The notes beneath the pieces are model-generated. The model ran no database searches, was not told where the DNA came from, and saw only the letters and a program-made list of their open reading frames with translations. The translations under genes were made by a program, and so were the position numbers. From Romboutsia weinsteinii (GTDB taxonomy: Bacteria; Bacillota; Clostridia; Peptostreptococcales; Peptostreptococcaceae), in assembly GCF_002250835.2 (NCBI RefSeq), contig NZ_NOJY02000031.1:1-37800 (forward strand): a stretch of 37,800 bases of DNA, read 5' to 3'. The first letter of the stretch is position 1. Each line of letters opens with the position of its first letter. Shown here piece by piece: positions 1 through 7,060 of the stretch.

Positions 1-231
1 CCTTGAATTATTAGTATCTGACAAATCCAAAATATTACCATAGCTAGTATAATGGTGTCCTAATTCCTCAGCTAAAACACATATTTTCTCATTTGTTGTA
101 GACAATCTTTCCTTGTTAATCGCTATCTTATTGTTGTAATATAATCCGTCTGAACTTGATTTTAGAACAACTTCCCTAACCATTATCCCATCATCATAAG
201 CCTCTTGATGTAGCTTTTCATATGTGTTCAA
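1..231 (-). CDS. ImmA/IrrE-family metallopeptidase, N-terminal part (runs off window)
   Basis: Read on the minus strand, a TTG start at 231-229 lies just behind a GGGGGGAT ribosome binding site (about 237-244) and opens 77 codons to the window edge. The product contains AEELGHHY, the zinc-binding helix of ImmA/IrrE (M78) proteases, here with Glu-Leu-Gly-His-His. In ICE and prophage systems ImmA cleaves the partner XRE repressor to trigger excision and early transcription. The start lies 25 bases downstream of the repressor stop, so the two are co-transcribed. The C-terminal part lies outside the window. Confidence 0.88.
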   Translation of the reverse strand, partial: MNTYEKLHQEAYDDGIMVREVVLKSSSDGLYYNNKIAINKERLSTTNEKICVLAEELGHHYTSYGNILDLSDTNNSR

Positions 232-255
232 TTTGTATCCCCCCTTTGTATATGA

Positions 256-714
256 CTATTCCCAGTTTTTCATATCTTCAATATCCTCATTAATCTTACT
301 CAACTCATTAGGTTGTGATGTGAAATCATTGTGTGCAGCTATAGTTTCAACTTGATGAGAACTATATCTAGGCACTAGAGTAAGTTCCATAATCCTTTGT
401 ATTGCTTCATCTTTGCCGTTTTCATTTAATTTATTAAAATGCTTTAGAAGCTTTTGTTCTTTAAGATTTACTGGATAAAAAGAGGATGCACCCTCAGCAT
501 CATTTTTCAATCCTATAAGCTCTGCTGGATCTAAATCTAGAGCTTGTGCAAATTCTTTTAATTTTTCTACATCTAGACTTTTGATGTGCCCATCTTCATA
601 TCTCTTTACTGTAGTTTCGTGCAAGTTTACTTTTTTTCCTAGTTCAGCACGAGATAATTTGTGCTTTTTTCGAGTATTAAAAATCCTCAAACCTACTTCT
701 GCATTAAAATCCAT
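256..714 (-). CDS. XRE-family phage repressor
   Basis: This 152-residue protein has an N-terminal helix-turn-helix (about residues 8-62; SRAELGKKVNLHETTVKRYE is the HTH core). An acidic linker and a short tail rich in Asn/Glu/Asp follow. It most likely represses the rightward early promoter of this phage-like element. I chose the ATG at 714 because GGAGGT lies 7 bases upstream; an ATG at 801 is possible but has no ribosome binding site. The tail (AAHNDFTSQPNEL...NEDIEDMKNWE) resembles the C-terminal region of repressors paired with ImmA, where cleavage occurs; that cleavage here is inference. Confidence 0.9.
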   Translation of the reverse strand: MDFNAEVGLRIFNTRKKHKLSRAELGKKVNLHETTVKRYEDGHIKSLDVEKLKEFAQALDLDPAELIGLKNDAEGASSFYPVNLKEQKLLKHFNKLNENGKDEAIQRIMELTLVPRYSSHQVETIAAHNDFTSQPNELSKINEDIEDMKNWE

Positions 715-853
715 TATATTACCTCCAAACGTTTGGTTTAGTATCATAAGTATCAACTTATTTTTATTTACCTGTAAATTTAAGTGATGCACATTGCACA
801 TCAGCTAAAAACTAGCTAAAACATAGTTGAAGATGTAAACCTTCTATATTTTA

Positions 854-882
854 ATAGTACATTAAGTTTTTATAGTATGCAA
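854..882 (-). promoter_or_regulatory. Leftward promoter for the repressor/ImmA operon
   Basis: On the minus strand TTGCAT (882-877) and TACTAT (859-854) are separated by exactly 17 bp, a sigma-A-type promoter facing the repressor. The -35 box overlaps an operator half-site TATGCAAG, so the repressor may autoregulate. Inferred from sequence only. Confidence 0.55.
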
Positions 883-916
883 GATAATTAAAAAAGTTAT
901 ACAAAAAACTTGCATA
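876..916. promoter_or_regulatory. Inverted operator half-sites TATGCAAG ... CTTGCATA
   Basis: TATGCAAG at 876-883 and its exact complement CTTGCATA at 909-916 form an inverted pair separated by 25 bp. They lie between the two divergent promoters. The same CTTGC/GCAAG half-site recurs in two tighter dyads at 967-983 and 1039-1055, which marks these as repressor sites. Confidence 0.6.
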
Positions 917-922
917 ATGTTA

Positions 923-952
923 TTGACAAGGTTTTTTTAGGTGTGCTATATT
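923..952 (+). promoter_or_regulatory. Rightward early promoter of the phage-like module
   Basis: TTGACA (923-928) and TATATT (947-952), 18-bp spacer, drive transcription toward the replication genes. The consensus -35 predicts a strong promoter. Operator dyads lie at 909-916 just upstream and at 967-983 near the start of the transcript, positions where a bound repressor would block it. Confidence 0.65.
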
Positions 953-966
953 TATATCAACAACAA

Positions 967-983
967 CTTGCTCAACATGCAAG
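967..983. promoter_or_regulatory. Operator dyad CTTGC-N7-GCAAG (copy 1)
   Basis: A perfect 5-bp inverted repeat CTTGC/GCAAG with a 7-base spacer (TCAACAT), placed around the expected transcription start of the rightward promoter. Geometry is identical to the copy at 1039-1055. Confidence 0.65.
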
Positions 984-1007
984 AGGATGTGAAGAGGGGT
1001 GGATATA

Positions 1008-1031
1008 ATGAAAAAATTGATATTTTTTTAA
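1008..1031 (+). CDS. Possible 7-codon leader peptide
   Basis: A ribosome binding site-like GAGGGGTGGA (994-1003) precedes ATG at 1008 and a 7-codon frame reading MKKLIFF, then TAA. It sits between the two operator dyads in the early leader. It could be a translated leader or simply chance; nothing else supports it. Confidence 0.25.
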   Translation: MKKLIFF

Positions 1032-1038
1032 GTTGGAA

Positions 1039-1055
1039 CTTGCGTAATATGCAAG
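1039..1055. promoter_or_regulatory. Operator dyad CTTGC-N7-GCAAG (copy 2)
   Basis: Second perfect CTTGC/GCAAG dyad with a 7-base spacer (GTAATAT), just upstream of the ribosome binding site of the first early gene. Repetition of arms and spacing supports a dimeric repressor site. Confidence 0.6.
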
Positions 1056-1082
1056 AGATGAATTTGCTAAGGGGGAAGGATA

Positions 1083-1544
1083 ATGAGATTTAAAGATTAT
1101 ACAAGAAAAGAGTTTTTAGAAAAATATGGACATAATTGTCCAATTAAATTTGATTTACCTGTATTTCCAATATGTAGGGAAGGTGAGGATGAGAAAGAGT
1201 GCAGGATGTGTTTAGAAAATTCACTTAAGTATGTTGAATTTAAGCCATCAATAAATGATTTTGTAGAATACAATGCTACAGCTATAGATGAGCTAAGAAT
1301 AGTTGAGTATCAAGTAAAAATGCTATCATCTCTAAGGGACAAGCTTAAGGGAGATTTATTGAGTCAGATGGAGATATATGGGGTTGATAAATTTGAAGAT
1401 GACAACGTGGATATAATATATGTAAAGGGTTGTATGGGGACTAGATTTGACAGTAGTAGGTTTAAAAAAGACTTTCCAGGTACTTACAAAGAGTACAGTG
1501 ATCCTGTAATAATAGGAGCAAATATTAATTTTAAGCTGAAGTAA
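1083..1544 (+). CDS. Phage early protein, Gp157/YqaJ-accessory-like
   Basis: This 153-residue protein is the first gene of the rightward early operon, with GGGGGAAGG before its ATG. The N-terminal third carries Cys residues near 19, 31, 40 and 43 (CPIKF, CREGEDEKECRMC), which could bind a metal. A helical middle segment (about 68-95) is followed by FDSSRFKKDFPGTYKEY, which resembles the C-terminus of siphovirus Gp157-like and YqaJ-associated proteins. It is followed by a DUF669 gene, a common pairing in phage replication/recombination modules. The family assignment is from memory of motifs and is tentative; function unknown. Confidence 0.6.
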   Translation: MRFKDYTRKEFLEKYGHNCPIKFDLPVFPICREGEDEKECRMCLENSLKYVEFKPSINDFVEYNATAIDELRIVEYQVKMLSSLRDKLKGDLLSQMEIYGVDKFEDDNVDIIYVKGCMGTRFDSSRFKKDFPGTYKEYSDPVIIGANINFKLK

Positions 1545-1589
1545 TTATGAAATTTAAATTATATACAAAATATAAAGGGGGATTTAATT

Positions 1590-2039
1590 ATGGAAATATG
1601 GAAGCAATTTGACAAGGTAGTAGATGTAGATGGTTTAAAGAAAGATGTAGATGAGGTAGCCAAAAACGGTGGAGATAGCTTCAAGGAAGTAGTAGAAGGG
1701 ACTTACGAGGTAGAAGTAGAGAGGCTTGAATTAAAGGCGAGTAAGAAAAATGACCCAATGCTAAGCTGCTGGATGAAGATAGGGGATGGGGAATATAAAA
1801 ACTCTTTTGTTTTTTACAATCAAGCATTGACTACGGGATTTGGAATACATAATGCCAATGAATTTTTAAGAACATTACACTCTGGAATAGATGTTAAGTT
1901 TGAAGATTTTAAACAGTATAATGATTTACTTTTAGATATATATAAAGCTATTGATGGTAAGTTAAAATACGCCTTAGAATATGGAAAGAATAAAAATGGA
2001 TACAATACTTGTAAGATATCGGATGTGTTTGAAGAATAA
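1590..2039 (+). CDS. DUF669-family phage protein
   Basis: The 149-residue product has the DUF669 layout: an N-terminal EGTYEVEVERLELKASKKND strand pair, then MLSCWMKIGDGEYKNSFVFYNQ, an FLRTLHSG segment and a C-terminal NGYNTCKISDVFEE strand. DUF669 proteins are typical of phage replication cassettes and are thought to support DNA replication or recombination, perhaps by binding single-stranded DNA; the biochemical role is not established. AAAGGGGG precedes the ATG. It lies between the Gp157-like gene and the DNA polymerase. Confidence 0.82.
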   Translation: MEIWKQFDKVVDVDGLKKDVDEVAKNGGDSFKEVVEGTYEVEVERLELKASKKNDPMLSCWMKIGDGEYKNSFVFYNQALTTGFGIHNANEFLRTLHSGIDVKFEDFKQYNDLLLDIYKAIDGKLKYALEYGKNKNGYNTCKISDVFEE

Positions 2040-2045
2040 AGGTAG

Positions 2046-2126
2046 AAATCTATAAAGTTATAAACTATATATAAATCTATAAAGTTACAAACTATATGCA
2101 AATCTAGGAAGTTATAAAACAAATAA
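2046..2126 (+). repeat. Three tandem 27-bp repeats upstream of the DNA polymerase
   Basis: Units at 2046-2072, 2073-2099 and 2100-2126 all begin AAATCTA and contain AAGTTA. Units 1 and 2 differ at only a few bases and unit 3 is more diverged. The array fills the gap between the DUF669 stop and the polymerase ribosome binding site. Iteron-like arrays in replication modules often bind an initiator, so this is a candidate origin or control site. Confidence 0.75.
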
Positions 2127-2134
2127 CTTCCTAG
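2104..2134 (+). promoter_or_regulatory. Perfect 12-bp hairpin before the polymerase gene
   Basis: CTAGGAAGTTAT (2104-2115) and ATAACTTCCTAG (2123-2134) are perfectly complementary around a 7-base loop. The left arm is inside the third tandem repeat, and the polymerase ribosome binding site follows at once. There is no U tract, so a control hairpin or origin structure is more likely than a terminator. Confidence 0.6.
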
Positions 2135-2152
2135 TGGGAAGGGGGCATAATA

Positions 2153-3874
2153 ATGTTATTTTATGACTTTGAGGTATTTAAACATGACTGGTTAGTAGTT
2201 ATCAAAGATACTGACACTAAAACCACTACGACCATAGTAAACAATAGTGATAAACTAAAAAAATATTACGAAGACCACAAAGAAGAAATCTGGGCAGGGT
2301 ACAACTCAAGAGGTTACGATCAGTACATACTAAAAGCAATCTTATGTGATTTTAACCCAAAGGAGGTAAATGACTTTATAATAGTCAAAAGGAAAGGCGG
2401 ATGGAGGTACTCAAAAATTTTTAGTCAGATAAAACTATACAACTATGACGTAATGGTAAACAGATTCATTTCTCTTAAAAAGCTAGAAGGATTTATGGGA
2501 AATGATATAAGAGAGACTACTGTTTCATTTGACATAGACAGAAAGCTTACAGATAAAGAGCTTGAAGAAGTTGTATTTTACTGTGAACACGACGTAGGGC
2601 AAACTATGAAGGTATTTTTAAATCAAATAGAAGAGTTTAATGCACATATAGAATTAATAAAAAACTTCAATTTACCTCTTAGGTGTATAAACAAAACAAA
2701 ATCTCAGCTAAGTGCCATAATACTTGAAGCTACAGAAATAAAACATGAAGATGAGTTTGAATATGAGATAGTAGACACAATAAAGCTAAGTAAATACAAG
2801 CATATCATAGATTGGTACAAAGACCCACTAAACAAAGACTACAACAAAAGGATAAATATAAAAGTGGCCAATATAAATCATACTTTTGCCTGGGGAGGAC
2901 TTCATGGAGCAAGAAATACCTACGTTGATGAAGGTATATTTGTAAACTCTGATATTTGTAGTTTTTATCCCTCTTTGATGTTAGAGTATAATTTTCAATC
3001 TAGAAATATTAGGGATAAAAATAAATATAAAGAAGTATACGACACTAGAATGAAGTTGAAAAATGAAGGGAAAAAGAAAGAACAGCAAATATTTAAGATA
3101 GTGCTTAACAGCACATATGGAGCTATGAAAGACAAGCTGAGTCTATTATTTGACCCAAGGCAAGCCAATAACGTATGTGTTAACGGTCAATTGATGTTAC
3201 TGGATTTAATCGAAAAGTTAGAAGATGACTTTGAATTAATACAAAGCAATACTGATGGTGTTATTTTTAAGTTAAATTCAAAAGATGATTTATATTTATA
3301 TAAACAAATATGTGATGAGTGGTGTAGGCGAACAAGGATGACTTTGGATCACGATATTATTAAAAAGATAGTGCAAAAGGACGTAAATAATTATCTGCTA
3401 GTAATGGAAAATGGAGATATAAAGTCAAAGGGAGCTTATGTAAAAGAGTTAAATCAGTTAGACAATGATTTACCAATAGTTAATAAGGCACTTAAGGATT
3501 ATTTTATAGAAAATGTCCCAGTAGAATATACTATAAATAACTGTAGTAACCTTAAAGAATTTCAAAAAATAGTAAAAATAAGTGGTAAATATAAATATGG
3601 ATTACATGGTGATAAAAAGCTATCAGAGAGAGTAATAAGAGTCTTTGCATCAAGGTCAAAATTGGATATGGGTGTATATAAGGTAAAAGCATCAAATGCT
3701 GAAATAGGTAAGAAGCCAGAGCTTTTAAATAGGGTTGAAAAGATAGGCAATACTTCAAAGAGATGTTTTATTGAAAATGGAGATATAAACAATGTAAATA
3801 CTCCACTTAAGCTTGATAGGAAGTATTATATTGAGGTTGCAAATAAAAGAATAAGAGATTTTATAGGACTATAG
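2153..3874 (+). CDS. Compact family B DNA polymerase (phage type)
   Basis: The 573-residue protein replicates the element. Its exonuclease domain shows Exo I (D5 and E7 in YDFEVF), Exo II (N51 and D56 in GYNSRGYDQY) and Exo III (YCEHD, about 143-147). Polymerase motif A is SDICSFYPSLM (about 267-277), motif B is KIVLNSTYGAM (about 316-326) and motif C is SNTDGV (about 365-370), with Asn-Thr-Asp in place of the usual Asp-Thr-Asp. Only about 50 residues separate motifs A and B, far fewer than the roughly 130 in phi29 polymerase, so the TPR2-type insertion is probably absent. Length is close to phi29 polymerase. The ATG at 2153 follows GGAAGGGGG. Proofreading and polymerase motifs are all present. 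Confidence 0.9.
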   Translation: MLFYDFEVFKHDWLVVIKDTDTKTTTTIVNNSDKLKKYYEDHKEEIWAGYNSRGYDQYILKAILCDFNPKEVNDFIIVKRKGGWRYSKIFSQIKLYNYDVMVNRFISLKKLEGFMGNDIRETTVSFDIDRKLTDKELEEVVFYCEHDVGQTMKVFLNQIEEFNAHIELIKNFNLPLRCINKTKSQLSAIILEATEIKHEDEFEYEIVDTIKLSKYKHIIDWYKDPLNKDYNKRINIKVANINHTFAWGGLHGARNTYVDEGIFVNSDICSFYPSLMLEYNFQSRNIRDKNKYKEVYDTRMKLKNEGKKKEQQIFKIVLNSTYGAMKDKLSLLFDPRQANNVCVNGQLMLLDLIEKLEDDFELIQSNTDGVIFKLNSKDDLYLYKQICDEWCRRTRMTLDHDIIKKIVQKDVNNYLLVMENGDIKSKGAYVKELNQLDNDLPIVNKALKDYFIENVPVEYTINNCSNLKEFQKIVKISGKYKYGLHGDKKLSERVIRVFASRSKLDMGVYKVKASNAEIGKKPELLNRVEKIGNTSKRCFIENGDINNVNTPLKLDRKYYIEVANKRIRDFIGL

Positions 3875-3888
3875 CATAAATGCTATAG
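3869..3888. terminator. Hairpin between convergent polymerase and Cys-rich genes
   Basis: CTATAGCA / TGCTATAG, 8-bp perfect arms with a TAAA loop, overlaps the polymerase stop codon. It lies at the convergence with the leftward Cys-rich gene, so a two-way terminator is plausible, but there is no clear U tract. Confidence 0.35.
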
Positions 3889-3906
3889 CCCTGATAAATT
3901 TAATTA

Positions 3907-4332
3907 TTAATATTTTTTACAAGGATTTTTGCAGATCCATTTTATACAGCAACCACATTTACAACATCTCTTACAGCATTCACAGTTTTCAAAGCACTTG
4001 CAACGGTCATGCTCAGGTTTTTTATTGCAATCGCACTCATTGTGCTCAGGTCTGTTATGTTCAGGTTTTTTATTGCAGTCCCAATCGCAATCACAATCAT
4101 TGTGACTAGGTCTATTGCACTTACAGCTACACTTGCAACTACATTTACAATCGCAATCATTGTGCTCAGGTTTTTTATGATTACATTTACAATCATTGTC
4201 ATTGTAGCTAGGTCTACCATAATCCATATAATCATTGTTCATATAATCGTTATTCATATAATCATTTTCCATATAGTCATTATTACAGTTACAATTGTTC
4301 ATATATTTATCCTCGTTATTATAGTTATACAT
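3907..4332 (-). CDS. Cys/Asn/His-rich low-complexity repeat protein
   Basis: A 141-residue protein with a very biased composition. About residues 18-37 hold four near-repeats of NDYMN. A central part repeats KKPEHN and HNDCDC units, with CKCSCKCSCKC, and the C-terminus has CECCKRCCKCGCC. AAAGGAGTGATTTTTTTATG gives an excellent start. There is no signal peptide or transmembrane segment. Such Cys/His/Asn-rich repeat proteins are common among clostridial spore coat or exosporium and metal-binding proteins, but I recognise no named family. It is antisense to the polymerase and primase genes on either side, the position of a phage moron with its own promoter. Lysogenic expression, perhaps during sporulation, is inference. 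Confidence 0.7.
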   Translation of the reverse strand: MYNYNNEDKYMNNCNCNNDYMENDYMNNDYMNNDYMDYGRPSYNDNDCKCNHKKPEHNDCDCKCSCKCSCKCNRPSHNDCDCDWDCNKKPEHNRPEHNECDCNKKPEHDRCKCFENCECCKRCCKCGCCIKWICKNPCKKY

Positions 4333-4420
4333 AAAAAAATCACTCCTTTAATTATTTAGTACAGTTTAGATTTATCAGAGAAGTTAAATAAAAGCTGTAC
4401 AAGATAATATATGGTGCAAG

Positions 4421-4520
4421 GTGTCGAAATGACACTAAAAAAAGTGAAATAATGAAAAAAAGATAGAATTTTTATATATTAAGAAATTCTATATAAATTA
4501 GTGGAGAAAATAATCTCCAC
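4421..4520 (+). promoter_or_regulatory. Intergenic region with three dyads before the primase gene
   Basis: Three inverted repeats lie between the Cys-rich gene and the primase: GTGTC/GACAC (4421-4435), TAGAATTT/AAATTCTA (4464-4491) and GTGGAGA/TCTCCAC (4501-4520, 6-base loop). The last ends 25 bases before the primase start. They may be operators or leader hairpins; no consensus promoter was clear. Confidence 0.4.
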
Positions 4521-4545
4521 GTAAAATTAAAAAGGGGGGATTTAG

Positions 4546-6402
4546 TTGTTTAAAGGATATATACCAACTAAAGGAAAGAAGCCAACTGAGGCATACAAAA
4601 ATAGGAGTGAGTTTTATAATATATCAGATGTTGAAAATTTAAATAGTTATGGGGCAGTACTTAAAAATAATATTATACAGATAGATATTGATGACAAAGA
4701 ACAGTCAGATATTGTGTTTAAAATAGTAAAGGAGCAAAATATCAAGTGCAATGTAGTAGAAACCTCAAGGGGCAAGCATTTTTACTTTTTAAACAGAAAT
4801 ATAGACAGGAGAAAGCAGGGATATTGGGTAGCTATAGGGGTAAAAGTAGATGTTGGACTAGGCTCTCAAAATGCAGTAATACCTATAAAAATAGATGGTA
4901 AAGAGCGTAATTGGCTACAAAAATGTGATGAGATTGACTACTTACCTTCTTGGTTAGCACCACTAGATAAAACTTGTATTGATTTTTTAAATATGGAAGA
5001 GGGAGATGGGAGAAATCAAACTTTGTATAACTATATTTTAAGACTTCAGTCAGCAGGTTTTTCTAAAGAAGAGATAAAGGAAACTATAAAGATAATAAAC
5101 AAATACATCTTAAAAGAACCTCTAAGTGACAATGAAATAGATACAATTTTAAGGGATGAGGCATTTTTTAAAGAATCTTTTTATATAGACAAGAAGCTTC
5201 AATATGAAAAGTTAACAAAATATTTAATAGAAAATGAAAACATAGTAAAAATCAATAATCAATTAAATATTTATAAAGATGGTTATTACTCAGGTAATTT
5301 GTTGGATATAGAAAAAGTAATGTTAAAGTATATTAAAAACTCCACAAAAACACCAAGAAATGAAATATTAAAGTATTTAGAACTAATTTGTGATAATAAA
5401 GCTTTATCTGATACTAGGCATATAGTATTTAATAATGGTGTATTTGATTTAGAAAGCAAAGAGCTACTTGAGCACTCTCCTAAATACATTATAAAAAATA
5501 AAATCATGTACGATTATAATCCATCTGCTTACCATGAATTACTTGATAAGACAATAGACAAAATATGTTGTAATGACAAGGATTTACGCTTAGTAATAGA
5601 AGAGATGATAGGATATACTTTACTTAGACGTAATGAGATAGGAAAGAGCTTTATACTGACAGGTAACGGGTCAAATGGTAAATCAACATTACTGCATCTT
5701 ATAAATGAATTGCTTGGGGAGGCAAATATTAGTGCAGTGTCACTTAAGGAATTGTCAGATAGGTTTAAGACTTTTCAATTGGAAGGGAAATTAGCAAATA
5801 TAGGAGACGATATAAGTAGTGAATATATTCAAGATGACAGTACTTTTAAAAAATTAGTAACTGGGGATAAAGTTAATGTTGAGAAAAAAGGAATAGATCC
5901 ATATGATTTTAAAAATTACTCTAAGCTGATATTTAGTGCTAATGAGTTGCCACGTATTAATGACTTGAGTGTTGGCCTTAAGAGGCGTTTGGTTTTTATT
6001 CCATTCAATGCTGTATTTAGTAAAAAAGATGATGACTACGAGCCTTTTATAAAGGACAAGCTTACAAGTAAAGATGCCATGGAGTATTTGCTGAAAATTT
6101 CAATTGATGGGCTTTATAGGATACTTAATAAGAAAAGTATTACTAATTGTAAGGCTTGTAATGAAATCTGGTGTGAGTATGAGGAGATTAATAATCCGGT
6201 GACATTATTTACAAAAAATCATAAGATAGAAAATGAATCAGTAAATGATATTTATAGAAGGTATCAACTGTGGTGTGCGGAGTCAGGTCTTAAGTCGTTG
6301 TCAAAGATTATCTTTGGTAAGGAAGTGCGAAAACAAGGTTTTAGTAGTAATAAAATGATAAGAATAAATGGGAATGTAACTAAAATTTATACTGTAAATT
6401 AA
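4546..6402 (+). CDS. Phage primase-helicase (prim-pol plus D5/P4 helicase)
   Basis: The 618-residue protein joins an N-terminal primase-polymerase-like domain and a C-terminal superfamily 3 helicase, so it would prime and unwind the element's DNA. The N-terminal part has IQIDIDD (about 44-50), the acidic metal-binding strand. A PriCT/D5_N-like middle follows. The helicase has Walker A GNGSNGKST (about 372-380), Walker B-like NIGDDIS (about 418-424), and LIFSANELPR then GLKRR (about 463-483), the sensor and arginine region of P4/D5 proteins. The start is TTG at 4546 with AAAAAGGGGGGA upstream. With the family B polymerase it forms a near self-sufficient replication pair. Confidence 0.9.
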   Translation: MFKGYIPTKGKKPTEAYKNRSEFYNISDVENLNSYGAVLKNNIIQIDIDDKEQSDIVFKIVKEQNIKCNVVETSRGKHFYFLNRNIDRRKQGYWVAIGVKVDVGLGSQNAVIPIKIDGKERNWLQKCDEIDYLPSWLAPLDKTCIDFLNMEEGDGRNQTLYNYILRLQSAGFSKEEIKETIKIINKYILKEPLSDNEIDTILRDEAFFKESFYIDKKLQYEKLTKYLIENENIVKINNQLNIYKDGYYSGNLLDIEKVMLKYIKNSTKTPRNEILKYLELICDNKALSDTRHIVFNNGVFDLESKELLEHSPKYIIKNKIMYDYNPSAYHELLDKTIDKICCNDKDLRLVIEEMIGYTLLRRNEIGKSFILTGNGSNGKSTLLHLINELLGEANISAVSLKELSDRFKTFQLEGKLANIGDDISSEYIQDDSTFKKLVTGDKVNVEKKGIDPYDFKNYSKLIFSANELPRINDLSVGLKRRLVFIPFNAVFSKKDDDYEPFIKDKLTSKDAMEYLLKISIDGLYRILNKKSITNCKACNEIWCEYEEINNPVTLFTKNHKIENESVNDIYRRYQLWCAESGLKSLSKIIFGKEVRKQGFSSNKMIRINGNVTKIYTVN

Positions 6403-6713
6403 GTGTTTTCAATAGTTTTTTTGGAGGGAAACTAGATATAACTAAAGTTTTTAAATTTTTTTTACATCTTTAAACCTAGTAATAGCAAGTGTTATGGATG
6501 TTTTGTAACTAAAAAACTAAAGGAAATTTCCTTATAGGGTAAAATAAAAATAAAATAAAAAAAATAATTCGATTAATATAAAGAAATTATATATTATAGA
6601 TATAGTTTTCTTGTGGTTTTAATATAGTTGAAGTATTGAAATTTCATAGTTTTTTAGTGTAATCAAAATTATTTAAAAGTAGCTGTATCTTTGGTTACAA
6701 AATGGGGGGAACA
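6403..6713. other. Gene-free 311-bp stretch at the right end of the phage-like module
   Basis: No coding region is supported. It is very AT-rich and holds a perfect 14-bp palindrome AAGGAAATTTCCTT (6520-6533). TTGTGG with TATTGA 17 bp later (about 6612-6640) is a weak promoter candidate for the following membrane-protein gene. This is where phage genes give way to chromosomal metabolism, so an attachment site is possible, but no duplicated core can be seen without the other end. Confidence 0.35.
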
Positions 6714-7043
6714 ATGTTTTTTATAATATGGGTACTATTAGGAATGTTCTTTATTGGGGAAGGAATTTACTGTATTAAATCTAAAAAAGAAGTCGCTTTT
6801 GGATTTTGGACAAATGGAAAAAAACCTCAAATAGAAGAGAAAAATATAAAAGCTTACAACAAAGCCTTGGGCAAACTATGGTGTTCATTTGGTTTTTTCC
6901 TTATATTATTAGGAACACCATTCTTAGGAGAAGGACAAAATTCTCCGCTTTTTATAATTTCAACGATAGGTCTTATTGTAGGAGTGATTATGCTTATAGC
7001 TATTTATACAATAAAAATTGAAGGAAAATATAAAAAGAAATAA
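6714..7043 (+). CDS. Small three-helix membrane protein, unknown function
   Basis: A 109-residue protein with hydrophobic segments near residues 2-20, 54-70 and 77-97. A conserved-looking middle (EVAFGFWTNGKKPQIEEKNIKAYNKALGKLW) and a basic C-terminus (KYKKK) are also visible. I chose ATG at 6714 because GGGGGGA sits at 6704-6710; an ATG at 6702 would overlap that site. It resembles short Firmicute integral membrane proteins with an AYNKALGKLW motif, but I cannot give a function. It stands alone between the phage module and the metabolic operon. Confidence 0.7.
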   Translation: MFFIIWVLLGMFFIGEGIYCIKSKKEVAFGFWTNGKKPQIEEKNIKAYNKALGKLWCSFGFFLILLGTPFLGEGQNSPLFIISTIGLIVGVIMLIAIYTIKIEGKYKKK

Positions 7044-7060
7044 GAATATATTTTGAAAAA

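Noticed and set aside
2046..2126. CRISPR-like array
   Set aside because: Three 27-bp units abut directly with no spacers, and no cas genes are present.
4009..4359. Hydrophobic 116-codon rightward frame opposite the Cys-rich gene
   Set aside because: It is the antisense shadow of the repeats of the leftward gene: its Ile/Val/Thr runs mirror Asn/Asp/His codons, and it has no ribosome binding site. The leftward frame has a near-ideal start.
4431..4448. GACACTAAAA before the primase gene as another palindrome copy
   Set aside because: Only 8-9 bases match; the rest of the motif is absent.
6702..6713. Upstream ATG as start of the small membrane protein
   Set aside because: That ATG directly abuts the GGGGGGA sequence, which is correctly spaced for the ATG at 6714.
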